Assembly: GCA_910890315.1 (NCBI GenBank)
Contig: CAJVGD010000002.1
Location: forward strand, 868,001 to 932,000
Reading direction: 5' to 3'
Source: Serendipita indica DSM 11827
Taxonomy: Eukaryota; Basidiomycota; Agaricomycetes; Sebacinales; Serendipitaceae
Length of the DNA stretch: 64,000 nucleotides
Shown: piece after piece, positions 22,816-34,324 of the stretch
How positions within the stretch are numbered: the first letter of the stretch is position 1
Layout of the letters: every line of letters begins with the position of its first letter
Program-made: the position numbers and the translations under genes
The notes under the pieces: generated by a model
What the model saw: only the letters and a program-made list of their open reading frames with translations
Told to the model about the DNA's origin: nothing
Databases searched by the model: none

Positions 22816-24645
22816 CTAATCTGCTGTACTCGTAGACGCAATAATCTGTTCCAGGGCCTGCCTCACATCGTTGGCACCGAAACCACTCTTGTTTGAACCA
22901 TAGATCCGGACACAATGCACACCCATTGCCTGTCCTCGGTGTTAGAGCCATCGTTCACCATAAAAAGAACGTCAAATACCGTTAGCGCTAGGGTCGGTAT
23001 CTCGATGCTGGTATGAGACATATAAACCAAATGGGTCACAAAGGCTGAAGCGGGATAAAGTGGCCTTATAATCCCTCCAGCCGTGCGAGGGGTCAAGTCG
23101 TGACGGTTCAGGGTACTTGTAATTGCTCTGAGGCAGCGTTAGCACTGCAGACAGATATATGAGTATCCTCTTACTGTACATAATCAAGCGCGGTGTAGCC
23201 AGCCGTTTCGCGATCATTGTGAATATTGACTTAGGGAGATTATGAGTAGACCATCTAAATATGTTGGTGTACACTCACGCAAAAGTATCTTCGCCCGTAG
23301 TGAGGGACTGCGGGCAATACTGGTAGCTACGCCTCGTAGCGCAAGACAGGGTATTATACTGTAAACCTTGAGGTGAGTCATGACAAGAGCACGTAAAATA
23401 CCTAGTCCAGAGAGACCCGCAAGAGTAAACGAGATAATCCTGTTGACCAAGACTTGAAAGAACCTCCGGGTTCGGATGAGGATATATCTCATTCCCGTGT
23501 GCATTGATGTAATATACGCCTGTGACGATTATCAAATGCTTGTATCCAGATTATTTCTGACTGACGTTCAATCCTTCCTTCGAGCGCCTCTGCTGTGTGT
23601 TCAGAGGACTTGACGAATGCCACATTCAGAGGCGAGTTGTGCCCGTTGCCATCTTCACCATCTTCCAGTCCTTCCAAGACGACCTCTTGCCCACCGACGG
23701 GATGAGATATATTACATTGCCCGATAATTCGTTTCGAGTTGTCGAGGTCGGCGGCAATCGTGACAGTATGGTTGGTCACTAATATAGGCAATATCCGGTC
23801 CTGTGATGTCAGCAAGTATGTATATGTGGAATAATATGTGCTTACTTGTGTTGTACCAGTGAGCGCGGAGAATTGGAAGATGGCCGAAGGGAGCGAGCGA
23901 AAGAACCTGTAATTCATTAGAATAGTCCTTGTATGAGCGCGAGTGCTAACAGCTGGCAGGCACTTAGGAAGAAATTACCGATAGATCCATTGGCAAAAGC
24001 AAACCGTCTGTGCGAGCGCTTGAGAATCTCGTTCTCGAAGTAGACCAAGAAGCCTCGGATAAGCTCCTTTCTATCTGCCGGGATTCCAGTCCACAATGCA
24101 GAGTCTCCCTCGATGATCTCTCGCCAGATTTCGCGAGCCTCCCGGTCCGAGTCGGCAGGTAGGCGATATGCGAGCAAATTTCGTATTGCCTCTACGTCTG
24201 GTGTCGATGCTGATATCAAGCGAATGAGCCTGCATAGAGTCATTTAGGCTCGGGCTTGAATGGTATGTTTTACCTCGAGCGTATATCGCCGATTGAGGGT
24301 CCGCCTTGAAGTATAAATGCTCGTTAATACGTTTGGGATACCATAGGGCGCGATTGACAAACCAATCACTCGAATGATTTCTGAACTGGAACCTCCATCA
24401 TCACTCACAGGCAATACATACGACGTACGAGCTCTCGGGAAGCTATTACAGATTGCATTGCCTCCCGAGCCACCGCTAATGACAATGAAAGAGTGTTCTA
24501 TTTGATTTCTTGAATCGAGTGTTCCGGGAGCTGTGTCAGTCTTGATTGTGGCCGAAGGACGAACACGATCATGTCTTGGAAAGTCGAATACGGATGAAGC
24601 TCGACTGATAGGCTCGACATGAAGCTTTGGATGCAAAGAATCCAT
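22816..24645 (-). CDS. CofD/YvcK-like family protein (UPF0052 type)
   Basis: Member of the family containing 2-phospho-L-lactate transferase (CofD) and bacterial YvcK. Seen here: the nucleotide-binding glycine motif VISGGSGGNAI, VLPVSDDGGSSSEIIR, then across two introns GGPSIGDIRSRLIRLI, later NGSIGNFFL and ILPILVTNHTVTIAAD. The C-terminal exon reads AMGVHCVRIYGSNKSG and is joined by an intron with acceptor at GACAG (22926 region). Exon 1 starts at ATG 24645. Fungal members exist in yeast and basidiomycetes, but fungi are not known to make coenzyme F420, so the substrate is unknown. The YvcK-like link to cell-wall or central carbon control is only an analogy. Convergent with NFU1 (86 bp apart). 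Confidence 0.88.
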
Positions 24646-24739
24646 AATATAGCCTCCCAAACGTGAGTGCCGGGTTGAAACTAGGGGAAAACAAGTTGAA
24701 CCTCTCTTCTTCAAGGTGCTCTATGAATGCACTTCGAAA

Positions 24740-25717
24740 ATGGCGCCAAAAGTAACGAAAGTCAAGGTAAATTTTAATTATAAATGTCAAAGCGGCACTT
24801 GCTGATCGTTGACGGTCAAAGTTGGCAAACAGGATCTAGCGAGTAGTCAACAGCTCGAGTCTGCGTCTCACGTAGACGAAAGTCCAGTGGAATTGGATTC
24901 AAATCCAAGCAAAGTGTCCAGATCAGGCGAAGTTGCACCTGCTGAAGACGTTGGCCACCCGTCATTAGCGATGCAGACTCCTGGCCATCCAACAGAGGTC
25001 CAAGTCGAGATTCATGGGAACCAAGAGTCTGGTACAGATGAAGTGGCTCCAGAATCATCAATGGAGGAAGAGCAGAAACGTCCTCGCACCGTACGCTTTT
25101 ATTCACGAGTGCGCATTACCTCTGGCGTTGGTCATTTCTTGCGAAGCAAATCATCGCAACGAGACCGCTCAAATAGCCCTATGGAGGACGGAGGGGACGC
25201 TATATCCGCACCGCACACTCCAATAGACGTCCCAGACCAACGCACCCCTTACAGATCTCTCAACTCGAGCGCGTCTGCCTCTTACTCTTCCTCTATATCT
25301 GCTCCTCTTCGCTCCTCGAGTGAGCATCCACCACGCTCATCCTCAGTACGTTTGGCCAAAAAGTTTCGCGCCCCCTTGAGCGATCTCTTGGATGCAACAG
25401 ACACGAATGCATGGCTCCAATCACTCACGAATGAAAGGAGGAAGCGCAATAAAAAACGTCGCAGTAATGGGGTAGACGAGCGGTCACCTCTATTACCCCA
25501 ACCAGCACGAGGGATCCTTCTTCATGACCCAACGAATCCACTATCACCTTCTCATGATAATGTAATCAAAATGACAACAAATGAGTCCAAATGGCCACAA
25601 TGGCTTACTTTATATGTGAGTATCCCTTTCCACATTTTAACTTGACCTCACTCTTTAAAGTATTGGGAGGCCCGGCTATCTGCTCTGTGCTGTTGTGAAG
25701 CAGATGTTGATGAATAA
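24740..25717 (+). CDS. Unknown Ser-rich basic protein
   Basis: Exons 24740-24766, 24833-25615 and 25661-25717 give 288 residues. It is hydrophilic and apparently disordered: an acidic N-terminal half with many E, S and P, then a basic segment around RPRTVRFYSRVRITSGVGH, Ser runs, and KKFRAPLSDLLDAT...LTNERRKRNKKRRS. It ends with WPQWLTLYYWEARLSALCCC, a hydrophobic, cysteine-rich patch that could be a membrane or lipid anchor. I do not recognise a domain. The 9-codon first exon rests on a plausible donor and acceptor and an in-frame join, so the start is moderately sure. Divergent from the CofD-like gene (94 bp). Confidence 0.68.
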
Positions 25718-25807
25718 GTTGCCTGCAATGCCGTCTGCATTGCATATTTTCTTATTGCCAAACTAAGACATGTTTCTTGGGGGTTTTTGACCAATTGTAC
25801 ATATGCA

Positions 25808-27330
25808 CTACACAGATGTAACTTCCACTGCCTCTGCACCCGGATCTTCTGCGAGCTTTTCCAACACCCTCTTCGGCGGCAGCACCATGGAAGGTGGAAG
25901 ATAATCGAGCGGGGGCAAGAGATTTGCTGTCGCTCGACGAGCGTTTTGGATGAGAAGCTGGCTAAACCAAGTCAATAAGTTGCATACGAGTGAGCAAAGA
26001 CATACTCCATCAAGACCAGAGCGGCCATAGCTTCGACGATGGGTACAGCACGGGGGACCACACATGGGTCATGTCTTCCTCGTGCTGCCAAAGTACCAGA
26101 TGTACCATCGTATTGAGCAGTAGCCTGAGCCTGCGAGATGGTCGCAGGCGACTTGAAGGCCACACTGAGGAGAGGTTGGGATTCTAGCTTCCATAAAGAC
26201 TCTCTAAGCGCACCGGAAGTAAATATTTTCCCCATTGGTAATTCCTCCTTGAATACCCCCACTCCAGTTCGTCTTCGTACCCAGCGTTCCATCGGCTCTG
26301 GCCATGAAGGGGTCATTATGCTTTGAACCTGGAATCTCTGTCCCTCTGAATCCCGAACCAATTTCAAAGCCCTTGGTAGCGGGAATAGAGAGCATTGCGT
26401 GAGCGAGAGTGGCCTCAAACTTGTCAAAGACAGGCTCCCCTAGCCCGGCTGGCGAGTTGCGGATCACACAAGTGACTGTGCCACCTATCGAATCCATCGC
26501 GTCTTTTGCTCGTATGATACGCTTGGTCATGCGCTCAGACGTCGGACCGTCAGGGCAGCGGGTGGGAAATTTGTCCACTTCCTCTCGGGTGATCGTCGAC
26601 AGTAGTTTGACAAATTCGGGCGATAGAGGGTCCTCCCCTGTATCGTCTTCCTCTTCGCCTTGTGTCTGCCTCTGCGTCGAAGCAGTTGGGAGGTGGATCT
26701 TTCCAACAGAAGTCACGAAAGCTACGATCTCCACACCATAGACTTGACGAAGATACTTCTCCGCAATGGCTCCAGCAGCGACACGCCCTAAGGATCAAAG
26801 GTCAGGCGAGCCAAGGCAGTAAAGCGATCACTCACCGATGGTTTCTCTTGCACTGGCTCTTCCCCCGCCACTACTAGCCTTGACGCCGTACTTCAGGAGG
26901 TATGTCAGATCTGCATGTGACGGCCGTGGATAAAGGTCGGTCTCTGAGTAATCCTTTGGTCTCTGATCTTCATTTCGGACCAGAAGACCGATCGGTGTAC
27001 CGAGAGTGACGCCTTGTTCGATTCCAGACTGGAGCTGGACCAAGTCTTTTTCGTCTCGCTAGTGAGTCATTTGCTAAAGTTAGTTTCTGTGCCATCTGGA
27101 GCTTTGCGCTCGTACTGGCGTCGTCAGGTTGCTCTGTCCGGGACGTCTGCGACTAAGCTGTACTTGAATATCAGACGCTGCGAGCTCTAGTCCCTTTGAG
27201 ACGTTAGGGACAAGTCAAGCCTTGCGATTGAGCACTTTACAGGTGGACAGCCGTCGACGATTGCTCCAACGGAAGCACAATGACTTTCTCCATAGGTAGT
27301 GACGCGAAAGATTCTTCCAAACGTTGACAT
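25808..27330 (-). CDS. ARO2: Chorismate synthase
   Basis: Last common step of the shikimate pathway: 5-enolpyruvylshikimate 3-phosphate to chorismate, requiring reduced FMN. The start (ATG 27330) gives [19 protein letters not shown], the family signature with its His in GESHC. Later exons carry [85 protein letters not shown] and [17 protein letters not shown]. All are conserved flavin- or substrate-site elements. The last exon ends in a tail of about 50 residues, [12 protein letters not shown]..., with stop at 25808. Fungal enzymes are bifunctional with their own flavin reductase activity. Head to head with the next gene, 101 bp apart. Confidence 0.96.
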
Positions 27331-27431
27331 CGGTGATATACTTGCCAACTTGGTCGAGGTCGGTGGCCAAGTTTGTTTGCTACCGTTATGGCCGCCGAGT
27401 CGAACCCTTTGGACCAGAACATCACTAAGCC

Positions 27432-28137
27432 ATGGCAGCACCGTTTCCAGCCTTGACAGGATTCTACAAACTCCTATTTCTTTATATTGAACCAGCTCTA
27501 ACGATTATTCCTGCGTTCATCATTGGCTTTTATCCCGGCGCCGTATGGTTTCACAACGAGCTCGCCCTGGGCTCTAAGCCTATTTTGAACCTAGAACCTG
27601 GTGCACGCATGGCATTCTGGCAACTGGCAAGCTGTGAGAACCTGTTCAAATCTGTTAGAGTGTAGATTTATCACTTACTGGCCCAGGCTATGGTCTAATA
27701 GGAATGATTTCGTCCCTCGTCCTTCGTACTGCACGAGATGCGATTAAACACGACCCGGTATTTATGTCCCTTGTCAAGTGCGTTTCAGGCTCAGAGCTCG
27801 AACAGGCTGCGCAAGAACGAGTCGTTGGATCTCTTCTCGTAGCCCTCGCGATTGCAGACCTCATCCAGTACGAAACAAAAGTTCTGATGGAACGAGTGCT
27901 CATATGTTTATACAGCATTGCCGTTACGGTACTCGCAACGCCCATTGAAATACTCACAAATCCATCTGTCTGGAACGGGGCCTTTATTGGGAATGTTCCA
28001 TTCACTCTCTTCCTTTTTGCCTCTCGGTGAGTGTACAAGGCGGGACTTTCACCTTTCTGAGCCAATGTAGGTTTGCCTGGTTTCAAGGTCTCGGTCGCAA
28101 GGCGTACTATTATTCAGTCAAGGTGAAGACACAGTAA
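27432..28137 (+). CDS. Small four-helix membrane protein (DUF7704-like)
   Basis: Exons 27432-27633, 27687-28026 and 28071-28137 give 202 residues. Four hydrophobic stretches are visible: [49 protein letters not shown] and [15 protein letters not shown]. An E-P pair follows the first helix start (YIEPALT), and the tail is [14 protein letters not shown]. The layout resembles a fungus-specific family of integral membrane proteins (DUF7704 as I recall it); function unknown. The start is the first ATG. Confidence 0.7.
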
Positions 28138-28302
28138 TGGCTCTCTAATCAGCCTGTCAACTTGATCAGCAACGGACCTCGGGTTCAATGTTACAGCAGA
28201 CAGCCTTGAATGGAATAATATGCTATATTGAAGAGAGTCCTTTCCCTACATCGCGCATAATGGGAGTGAATCGTCCAGAAGTCAACATCGTGATTAGTGA
28301 TT

Positions 28303-29644
28303 TCAGGGGTTATGGGGGATAGTGGACAGCTGATGAGTGGTTGGGGGTGGATTCTGTGGAGATTGGTATTGTACCGAATGAGGCCTTTGACCGGGTGGGG
28401 GTATGGAAGGCGAGTGCTGCCACATTGGCTGGTAGAATGCCTGTTGGGGTGGTTGCGGCCGCTGAGGCATATACCCTAAACCAGCGGCAGCTACTCCTGG
28501 ACCCCAAACGACGTTCGGAATCGTCATGGTGGAAAGAAGTCCCCAGATGATTCCAACTCGGACTACACCACTGATAATAGTATCAGCCAGAGTGAGGGAG
28601 TTGGGGTCATAATCATTGACTTTGTGTGTCTCTGCGTAGATCGGAAACACCAAATACTCCAAAAGGTCGAGTAGTACAAAAGGTAAGACTGCGACGAGAA
28701 GTCTTGTGGCTATCTAAGCAGTGTTAGCAAGTGGGGCACTTTGGTTGTCGGGGGCACTTACAGGATCCACGAAATTCATCCTCTTCTGTGAGACCTTGAG
28801 CCCTATGAAAGAGACGATGACATTCATCTCTAAGAGCACGCCAAATGCGACGGAAGTGAATTTAAGTCCGCGGTCAACGTTGAGATAGGTGCGATATTCA
28901 GTAGGAGTTAGCTGGTGTCTGTCAAGTAGCACCCATTTGTTTGCAAGAACTGCCATCTGAGAGATGCCGACCAAGAAGACAATGACCACCAGGGACCAAT
29001 CGACGATACGCTTCCAAAACTGTGAAATCCACGGCTTGGTTGTCTTGCTCTGAGTTATTCGTGAGAGATTTCCACGGAGATGGACGAGCCAGAGGCAGAC
29101 CCCGGGTCGAAATGCCCAGTCAATTGGTAGCAGGAAGTTTACGACTGAGGCCAAGTTGTGCAGAGTCGTGTATGGACCCCTCTCTGTGCTCATCCTAGTC
29201 GTGATTGACCAAAGAAGGTAGGCTATGGCCAATGGACCTGCTATCGATGAGATTTGTGCTCTTCTGTGAGGTATGCATGGAGCGTACCTACTACGACGGC
29301 GAGGAGAATATATGGAGCGCGTGTATAGCGGCCGGGTGGAACAAAGCGCAGACGCCGAACGATGATAATGAACTCGCTAAGAAACAAGATGAAAACTGCT
29401 AGCGTGTCAGTACATCATTCTCCAGCGGGCAGGATTTGGATTCACAGATGATATTGAACGCCATAGTAGCCTTAATTGTCCCCGGTGCATCCCAATTCTA
29501 ATTGAATTTCAGTACTTTGCGCGTATTTCAGCAGAAAGCTTGCCCACGTCGATAGAACCCGCCTCCTCCTCGACCTCCCCGTCCCTTGGCCATCGAGCCT
29601 ACAACAAATGGGAGTAATGAAATGAAACATAGCCACGGCTTCAT
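28303..29644 (-). pseudogene. Seven-helix family, copy A (probable exon-1 lesion)
   Basis: Core exons 2-5 are open and read as in copies B and D: helix 1 in exon 3 (FILFLSEFIIIVRR), then LAIAYLLWSITTRMS, FRPGVCLWLVHLRGNLSR, SLVVIVFLVGISQMAVLANK, VAFGVLLEMNVIVSFIGLKV, LLVAVLPFVLLDLLEYLVF, DTIISGVVRVGIIWGLL. The tail carries QRPQPPQQAFYQPMW and ends TIPHNP. Exon 1 starts MKPWLCFISLLPFVVGSM. At 29540-29575, however, it differs from its paralogues by a net loss of two bases (one inserted, GAC missing before the donor), leaving exon 1 in phase 1 while exon 2 needs phase 0. No alternative GT donor restores the frame, so the copy is either dead or uses an unusual start. The intron before exon 5 is 28761-28714. 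Confidence 0.6.
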
Positions 29645-30296
29645 AACTGTGGATCCCATAGAACGAAGAGTTGAACACAGCGGAGAAGTTGGGAAAGAGT
29701 CCGGAAGGCGAGACGTACTGTTGTGGGTGATCATATGGACTCAGAATATATGGAATTTCGTGTGGCATCGGCGAGTATAACCGTGACCGAAACCTATACG
29801 CAATGAGACCATAGCCTTAGGTGCCAGCCCGTTCGAGTGTCAACGCTGGATATTCTTCTACGTGTTGCCCTACAGTTTCAGAGTTTCAGCTATAATACAC
29901 TAGAAATCAACCGCTGTCGGTCAACATCATATGACGGCAATGAGTGTGGCAGCAACGGCGACTCGGGTCTGAAAGGTACCTGAGGGCGCTTGCCAGACAC
30001 CATGGCCTCTCATTGAGAACGCGTAATGGCGATAGGGGTTTGCATGCAGGGATTTATGTCTATCTTGGCAAGTCTAGGACGCGTTCAGGATATTCACGTT
30101 CTTCCAAAACCCCCAACGAAGATTGATGAGGACTCCTTGCTTCAAAGTCGCGAGGACGGGAAGCCTTATACGTAATAATGCATTGAATTGAGAAGAGACT
30201 TCTCTTTGTATTGTAGATAACATGAAACTAATGAATAACGAGTGTTCGGGTGTTCACCCTTCAGAAACCATACCACCACGATGGCGGTCGAGCATC
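29645..30296. repeat. Spacer A/B: upstream region of copy A
   Basis: 652 bp without a gene. It holds the copy A promoter (TATA-like ATATAT near 29745-29755 on the plus strand) and sequence shared with the other spacers, such as GGCAATGAGTGTGGCAGCAA at 29938. Near 30230 the 3' flank of copy B contains GTGTTCGGGTGTTCACCCTT, which recurs with one change at 34270, downstream of copy D. Confidence 0.65.
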
Positions 30297-31653
30297 TCAA
30301 GGATTGTTGGGGATAGTATAAGGTTGGTAGGTAGTTGGCGGTGGGTTCTGCGGAGGCTGATGTTGACTCATATGAGGGTATTGTCCTGGCGCGGACATGG
30401 AAGGCGAGTTCTGCCACGGTGGTTGATAGAACGACTGTTGGAGTTTTTGTGGCTGCATAGGCATATACCCTGTACCAAACACAGGGGGCGCTCCTGGGGT
30501 CCAAAGTACGTTTGAAATCGTCATGGTGGACAGGAGTCCCCAGATGATTCCAGCTCTGCATACGCCACTGATGATAGTATCGGCCAAATTGAAGGCATTG
30601 ATGTCATAGCCATAGACGGTATGCGTCTCTGGGTAGATTGCAAACACCAGATACTCCAAAAAGTCGAGGAATACAAAAGGAAAGACCGCGACAAGAAGTC
30701 TTGTGGATATCTGACCATTGTTAGTAGGAATATTCGGTTGTCCAGGCTACCTACAGGGTCGATGAAGTTCATGCGCTTTTGGGAGACCTTGAGCGTTATG
30801 AAAGAGACCATGATGTCGATCGCCAAAAGCACACCGAATGCGACGGACGTGAAGTAAAGTCCACGGCGGACGCTGAAATATGCGCGATAGCCGTCAGAGT
30901 TCAGCTGGTGCGAGTCAATTAGGGCCCATTCGTTTGCAATAACCGCCATCAACGAGATACCGATCAAGAAGAGGATGGTAACCAGCGACCAGTCGACGAT
31001 TCGCTTCCAAAACTGCGAGATCCATGGCTTGGTCGTCTTTCCTTGAGTCGTTCGAGCGAGGTTGCTACGAAGGTGAACGAGCCACAGGCAGACTGCCGGC
31101 CGAAATGCATTGTCGATGGTGAGCAGAGAATTAAGGAACGCGCCCAAGCCGTGCAGGGCCGTGTCCGGGACTGAGCTTCCACCCGTACTGATTCTGGTAT
31201 AGATCGCCCAGAGAAGGTATGCCAAGGACAATATACCTACTCTCAGTAAGATTTCTGTGCTTTTATGATCTTGGGGGCGTACTTGTTACGATGGCAAGGA
31301 GGATATACGGAGCGCGTGTGTAGCGGCCAGATGGAACGAAACGCAAACGTCGAACGATAGCAATGAACTCGGTAAGAATCAAGATGAAAACTGCAAGTGC
31401 GTTAGCGCATTGGACTTGGGCTTGTGAGATTTTGGTTCACAGATAATTTGGAACGCCATAGTAGCCTTGACTGTCCCTGGCACATTCCAGTTCTGACGGG
31501 TTTCAGTAATTTAAATATATTTTCGACAGCCACCTTGCGTACGTCGTCGATGGAAATGCTTCCGCTTCCACCTCCACCCCCTCCGCGTCCCTTGGCCATT
31601 GAGCCCACGACAAAAGAGAGTAATGAGACGAGAAGGAACCACGACTTTATCAT
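30297..31653 (-). CDS. Seven-helix family, copy B (intact)
   Basis: Five exons, start ATG 31653, stop 30297. Signal peptide SWFLLVSLLSFVVGSMA, then a Gly-rich patch (AKGRGGGGGGSGS) and SIDD at the exon 1 end, where the donor GTACGC follows. Exon 2 codes NWNVPGTVKATMAFQIIC. Membrane segments: FFILILTEFIAIVRR, PYILLAIVTSILSLAYLLWA, NAFRPAVCLWLVHLRSNLAR, WSLVTILFLIGISLMAVIAN, FTSVAFGVLLAIDIMVSFIT, RLLVAVFPFVFLDFLEYLVF and DTIISGVCRAGIIWGLLSTM. The tail is rich in Pro, Gln, Tyr and Met (MQPQKLQQSFYQPPW, ending YTIPNNP). The topology, with lumenal N-terminus and seven helices, is GPCR-like, but I recognise no receptor family signature. Function unknown. Confidence 0.78.
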
Positions 31654-32359
31654 TGTGGATCGCGTTGAAAGACAAGGTGGACGCCGGGAGAGACTTGAGG
31701 AGAGGTCTAAGAGGCGAGACGCGCCGTCAAGATTCATCAAATGGACGTGAAAATATATCAAATTCCCGTGTAGTGGCATCGGTGACAGCCTAGCCGCGAC
31801 CGAGAATTGTATGTAGAAGCCCTCAGTCGCCTCAGTGAAGATGGGAAACCAGTTCACCTTTAGCAAGGCCGTTTCCGGGAGCTGCGCCAGAAGGAGTTCA
31901 AGTTATGCTTCTATTTTCTAAGTTTCCTCAAAATCCAGCTCTGCTGTACTGCTGCACGGAGTATGAAATCGATGTCATGGTCACCTTGCAACGAGTGGAG
32001 CAGAGTTTGATTGAAGCCAGAACGGTGCTGCCCGAGCCGAGGGAAGTCACCAAGCGAAGACGCCTAAAGAGCGCCTTCCGTAAAGGCAGGCGGATGGGAA
32101 GTGAAGGCGAACCGGAAAGGCACGGTGCATGTGGGTCGTGTAGGCTATGATCTTTCAAGTGATCCCGGGTCTCATTGGGTGTTTAGGCAACCATGCTCCC
32201 TAAAGACAAGTTCCTTAGTGGGACCCGATGTGGTGACACAGCACAATAATGTTTAGAAGAGACTTCTGTCTACATCGTAGATAATATGAAGTGACTCAGA
32301 ACGGGTTTCAGAATGTTTCTTTTCAGAAGCCATACTATCTACAACGGCGGTCAAGCATC
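31654..32359. repeat. Spacer B/C
   Basis: 706 bp without a gene, holding the upstream region of copy B (TATA-like AAATATAT at 31750) and a stretch 32070-32210 (GGCAGGCGGATGGGAAG..., CATTGGGTGTTTAGG) that recurs at 36070-36180. It is part of the duplicated unit. Confidence 0.65.
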
Positions 32360-33721
32360 TCAAGTATTGTGAGTGATAATATACTGTTGGTGGCCGGGTG
32401 GTGGGTTCTGGGGGGTTAATACTGACCAGATTGAAGGTACTGTCCCGGTGCGGATGTGAAAGGCGAGTTCTGCCATGTTGGCTGATAGAATCATTGTTGG
32501 GGTTGTTGTGGCTATTGAGGAATATATTCTCCAACTTTACCAGGAAGCACTCCTGGGGTCCAAAGCACGTTCGGAATCGTCATGGTGGAGAGAAGTCCCC
32601 AAATCATTCCAACTCTGCACACACCAATGATAAACATTGGCTAGGTTGAGGGTGAAGAGACTATAGTGATATAAAGAATGTCTCTCTGGGTATAATGCAA
32701 TCACCAGAGATGCAATAAGGTTGATGAGAACGAAAGGCAGGACTGCGACGAGAAGTCTACTAGATATCTGGATGCCGTTAGTAGAGACGATCTATTTCGA
32801 CCCTATACTTACAGGATCGATGAATTTCATTCCCTTCTGCAAGACCTTGAGGGTAATGAAGGAAATAGCTACATCAATCATCAGGAGCGAGCTAAATCCG
32901 ACGATAGTGAAGCCAAAGCCACGGCGGACAATGAGATGGGTGCGATATCCAGCAAAGCCCAACCGGTTCGCATCATCCAGGGCCCATGCATTTGCCAGGA
33001 TTGCCATTGTAGAAATAGCGAGCAAGAAGAGGATGGCCACCAACGACCAATCAATAATTCGCTTCCAAAACTGTGAAACCCATGGCTTGTGTATCTTTCC
33101 TTGAGCCATTCGGGCAACATTACCACGAAGATGGACAAGCCAGAGGCAAACCGCCAGTCTAAACGCAGGATCAACGGCAAAAACGAAGCTATCAGATGAG
33201 GATAATCCATGCAGATCTGTGTACGGCACAGAGGATATCCCACTCAGAGTCGTAACTCTGTTAGTACTGATTCTGGTGTAGACTGCTGCGAGAAGGTAAG
33301 CCAATGCCAATGTACCTGCTAGTGATGACCTTCATACCAGGCACGAGGCCTCGAGCGTACCTGCTACCACGGCGAGGGGGGATATACGGAGAGCGCGTGT
33401 GTAACGGCCGGGTGGAACAAAACGCAGTTGTCGAACGATAGTAATAAACTCGCCCAGAATTAAGATGAAAACTGAGGTGGTGTTAGCACATCGCTCTCCG
33501 ACGAGGAACAGTCAGTTTTACAGATGATCTGGAAAGCCATTGTGGCCTTGATTGTCCCTGGTACATGCCAATTCTGACGATATTCAGTATTCTAAACGTG
33601 ATACACCAACAAGCTTGCGTACGTCGTCAATAAAGGAACTTCCCCTTCGACCACCTTGTCCCTTAGCCAGTGAGCCCACGACAAAAGGGAGGAACGAAAC
33701 ACAAGATTGCCACGGTTTCAT
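32360..33721 (-). pseudogene. Seven-helix family, copy C (frameshift and nonsense changes)
   Basis: Exon 1 (start 33721, MKPWQSCVSFLPFVVGSLA) through exon 4 are open, with a longer loop after helix 2 (NRVTTLSGISSVPYTDLHG) than the other copies. In the last exon a net 2-base loss near 32625-32640, inside helix 7, shifts the frame, and the product ends soon after at about 32541. In the ancestral frame two further stops are present in the Gln-rich tail (CAG to TAG near 32515, a TGA near 32495). The start-proximal A/T-rich TATA-like block present in A, B and D is also altered here. It is most simply a decaying copy; a shortened six-helix product cannot be excluded. Confidence 0.8.
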
Positions 33722-34324
33722 CGCTGCGAATCACGCTGAGCGAAGAGTTATGTCCACGGAAAACAATTGAGGACGTGGCCAAAGAGGTGATAAACCGTCA
33801 AAGATGGAGCAAAGTATTGAACTCCCGTATAGTTGTGTCGAAGAGGGCTCAGCCCTGGCCGAGAATTGCATGCGGAAGCTTCATTGAAAAGCTGGGCAAC
33901 CAATGCCTCAGTTTGCAAGGTCGGCTCTAAAGTTGTTTGTTCTACACTTTCGAAGAAATTCAGCTATAGGGCACGAGACGTTAACCTTTTTCGATCATAA
34001 CTGATGGCAATGTGTGTGGCGGCAATCAAGGGCTAATGGATTCAATTTGGAACAGTGGCCCAAAGGGAGCTCGCCATACCGTGTGACCTCTTGTTACGGT
34101 AGGCGGATGGAGGAAGCCAGGGTGGAACAGCATGGTGCCTTCGCTTTCAGAACATAACTTTGAGGGCTATTACGAGTTTCGGGGTTTGGATGATCAATAA
34201 TATAGGAATGTTTGTGATCACAATACAAGAGGCCCTATCTGTAGATAACATAAAATTTATCAATAGCGGGTGTCCGAGTGTTCACCCTTCAGAAGCCATA
34301 CTGCGGCGACAGTGGTCGAACATC
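33722..34324. repeat. Spacer C/D
   Basis: 603 bp without a gene: upstream region of copy C and 3' flank of D. It shares GGCCGAGAATTGCATG with the spacers upstream of B and D and GGTAGGCGGATGGAGGAAG with 36070. Confidence 0.65.
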
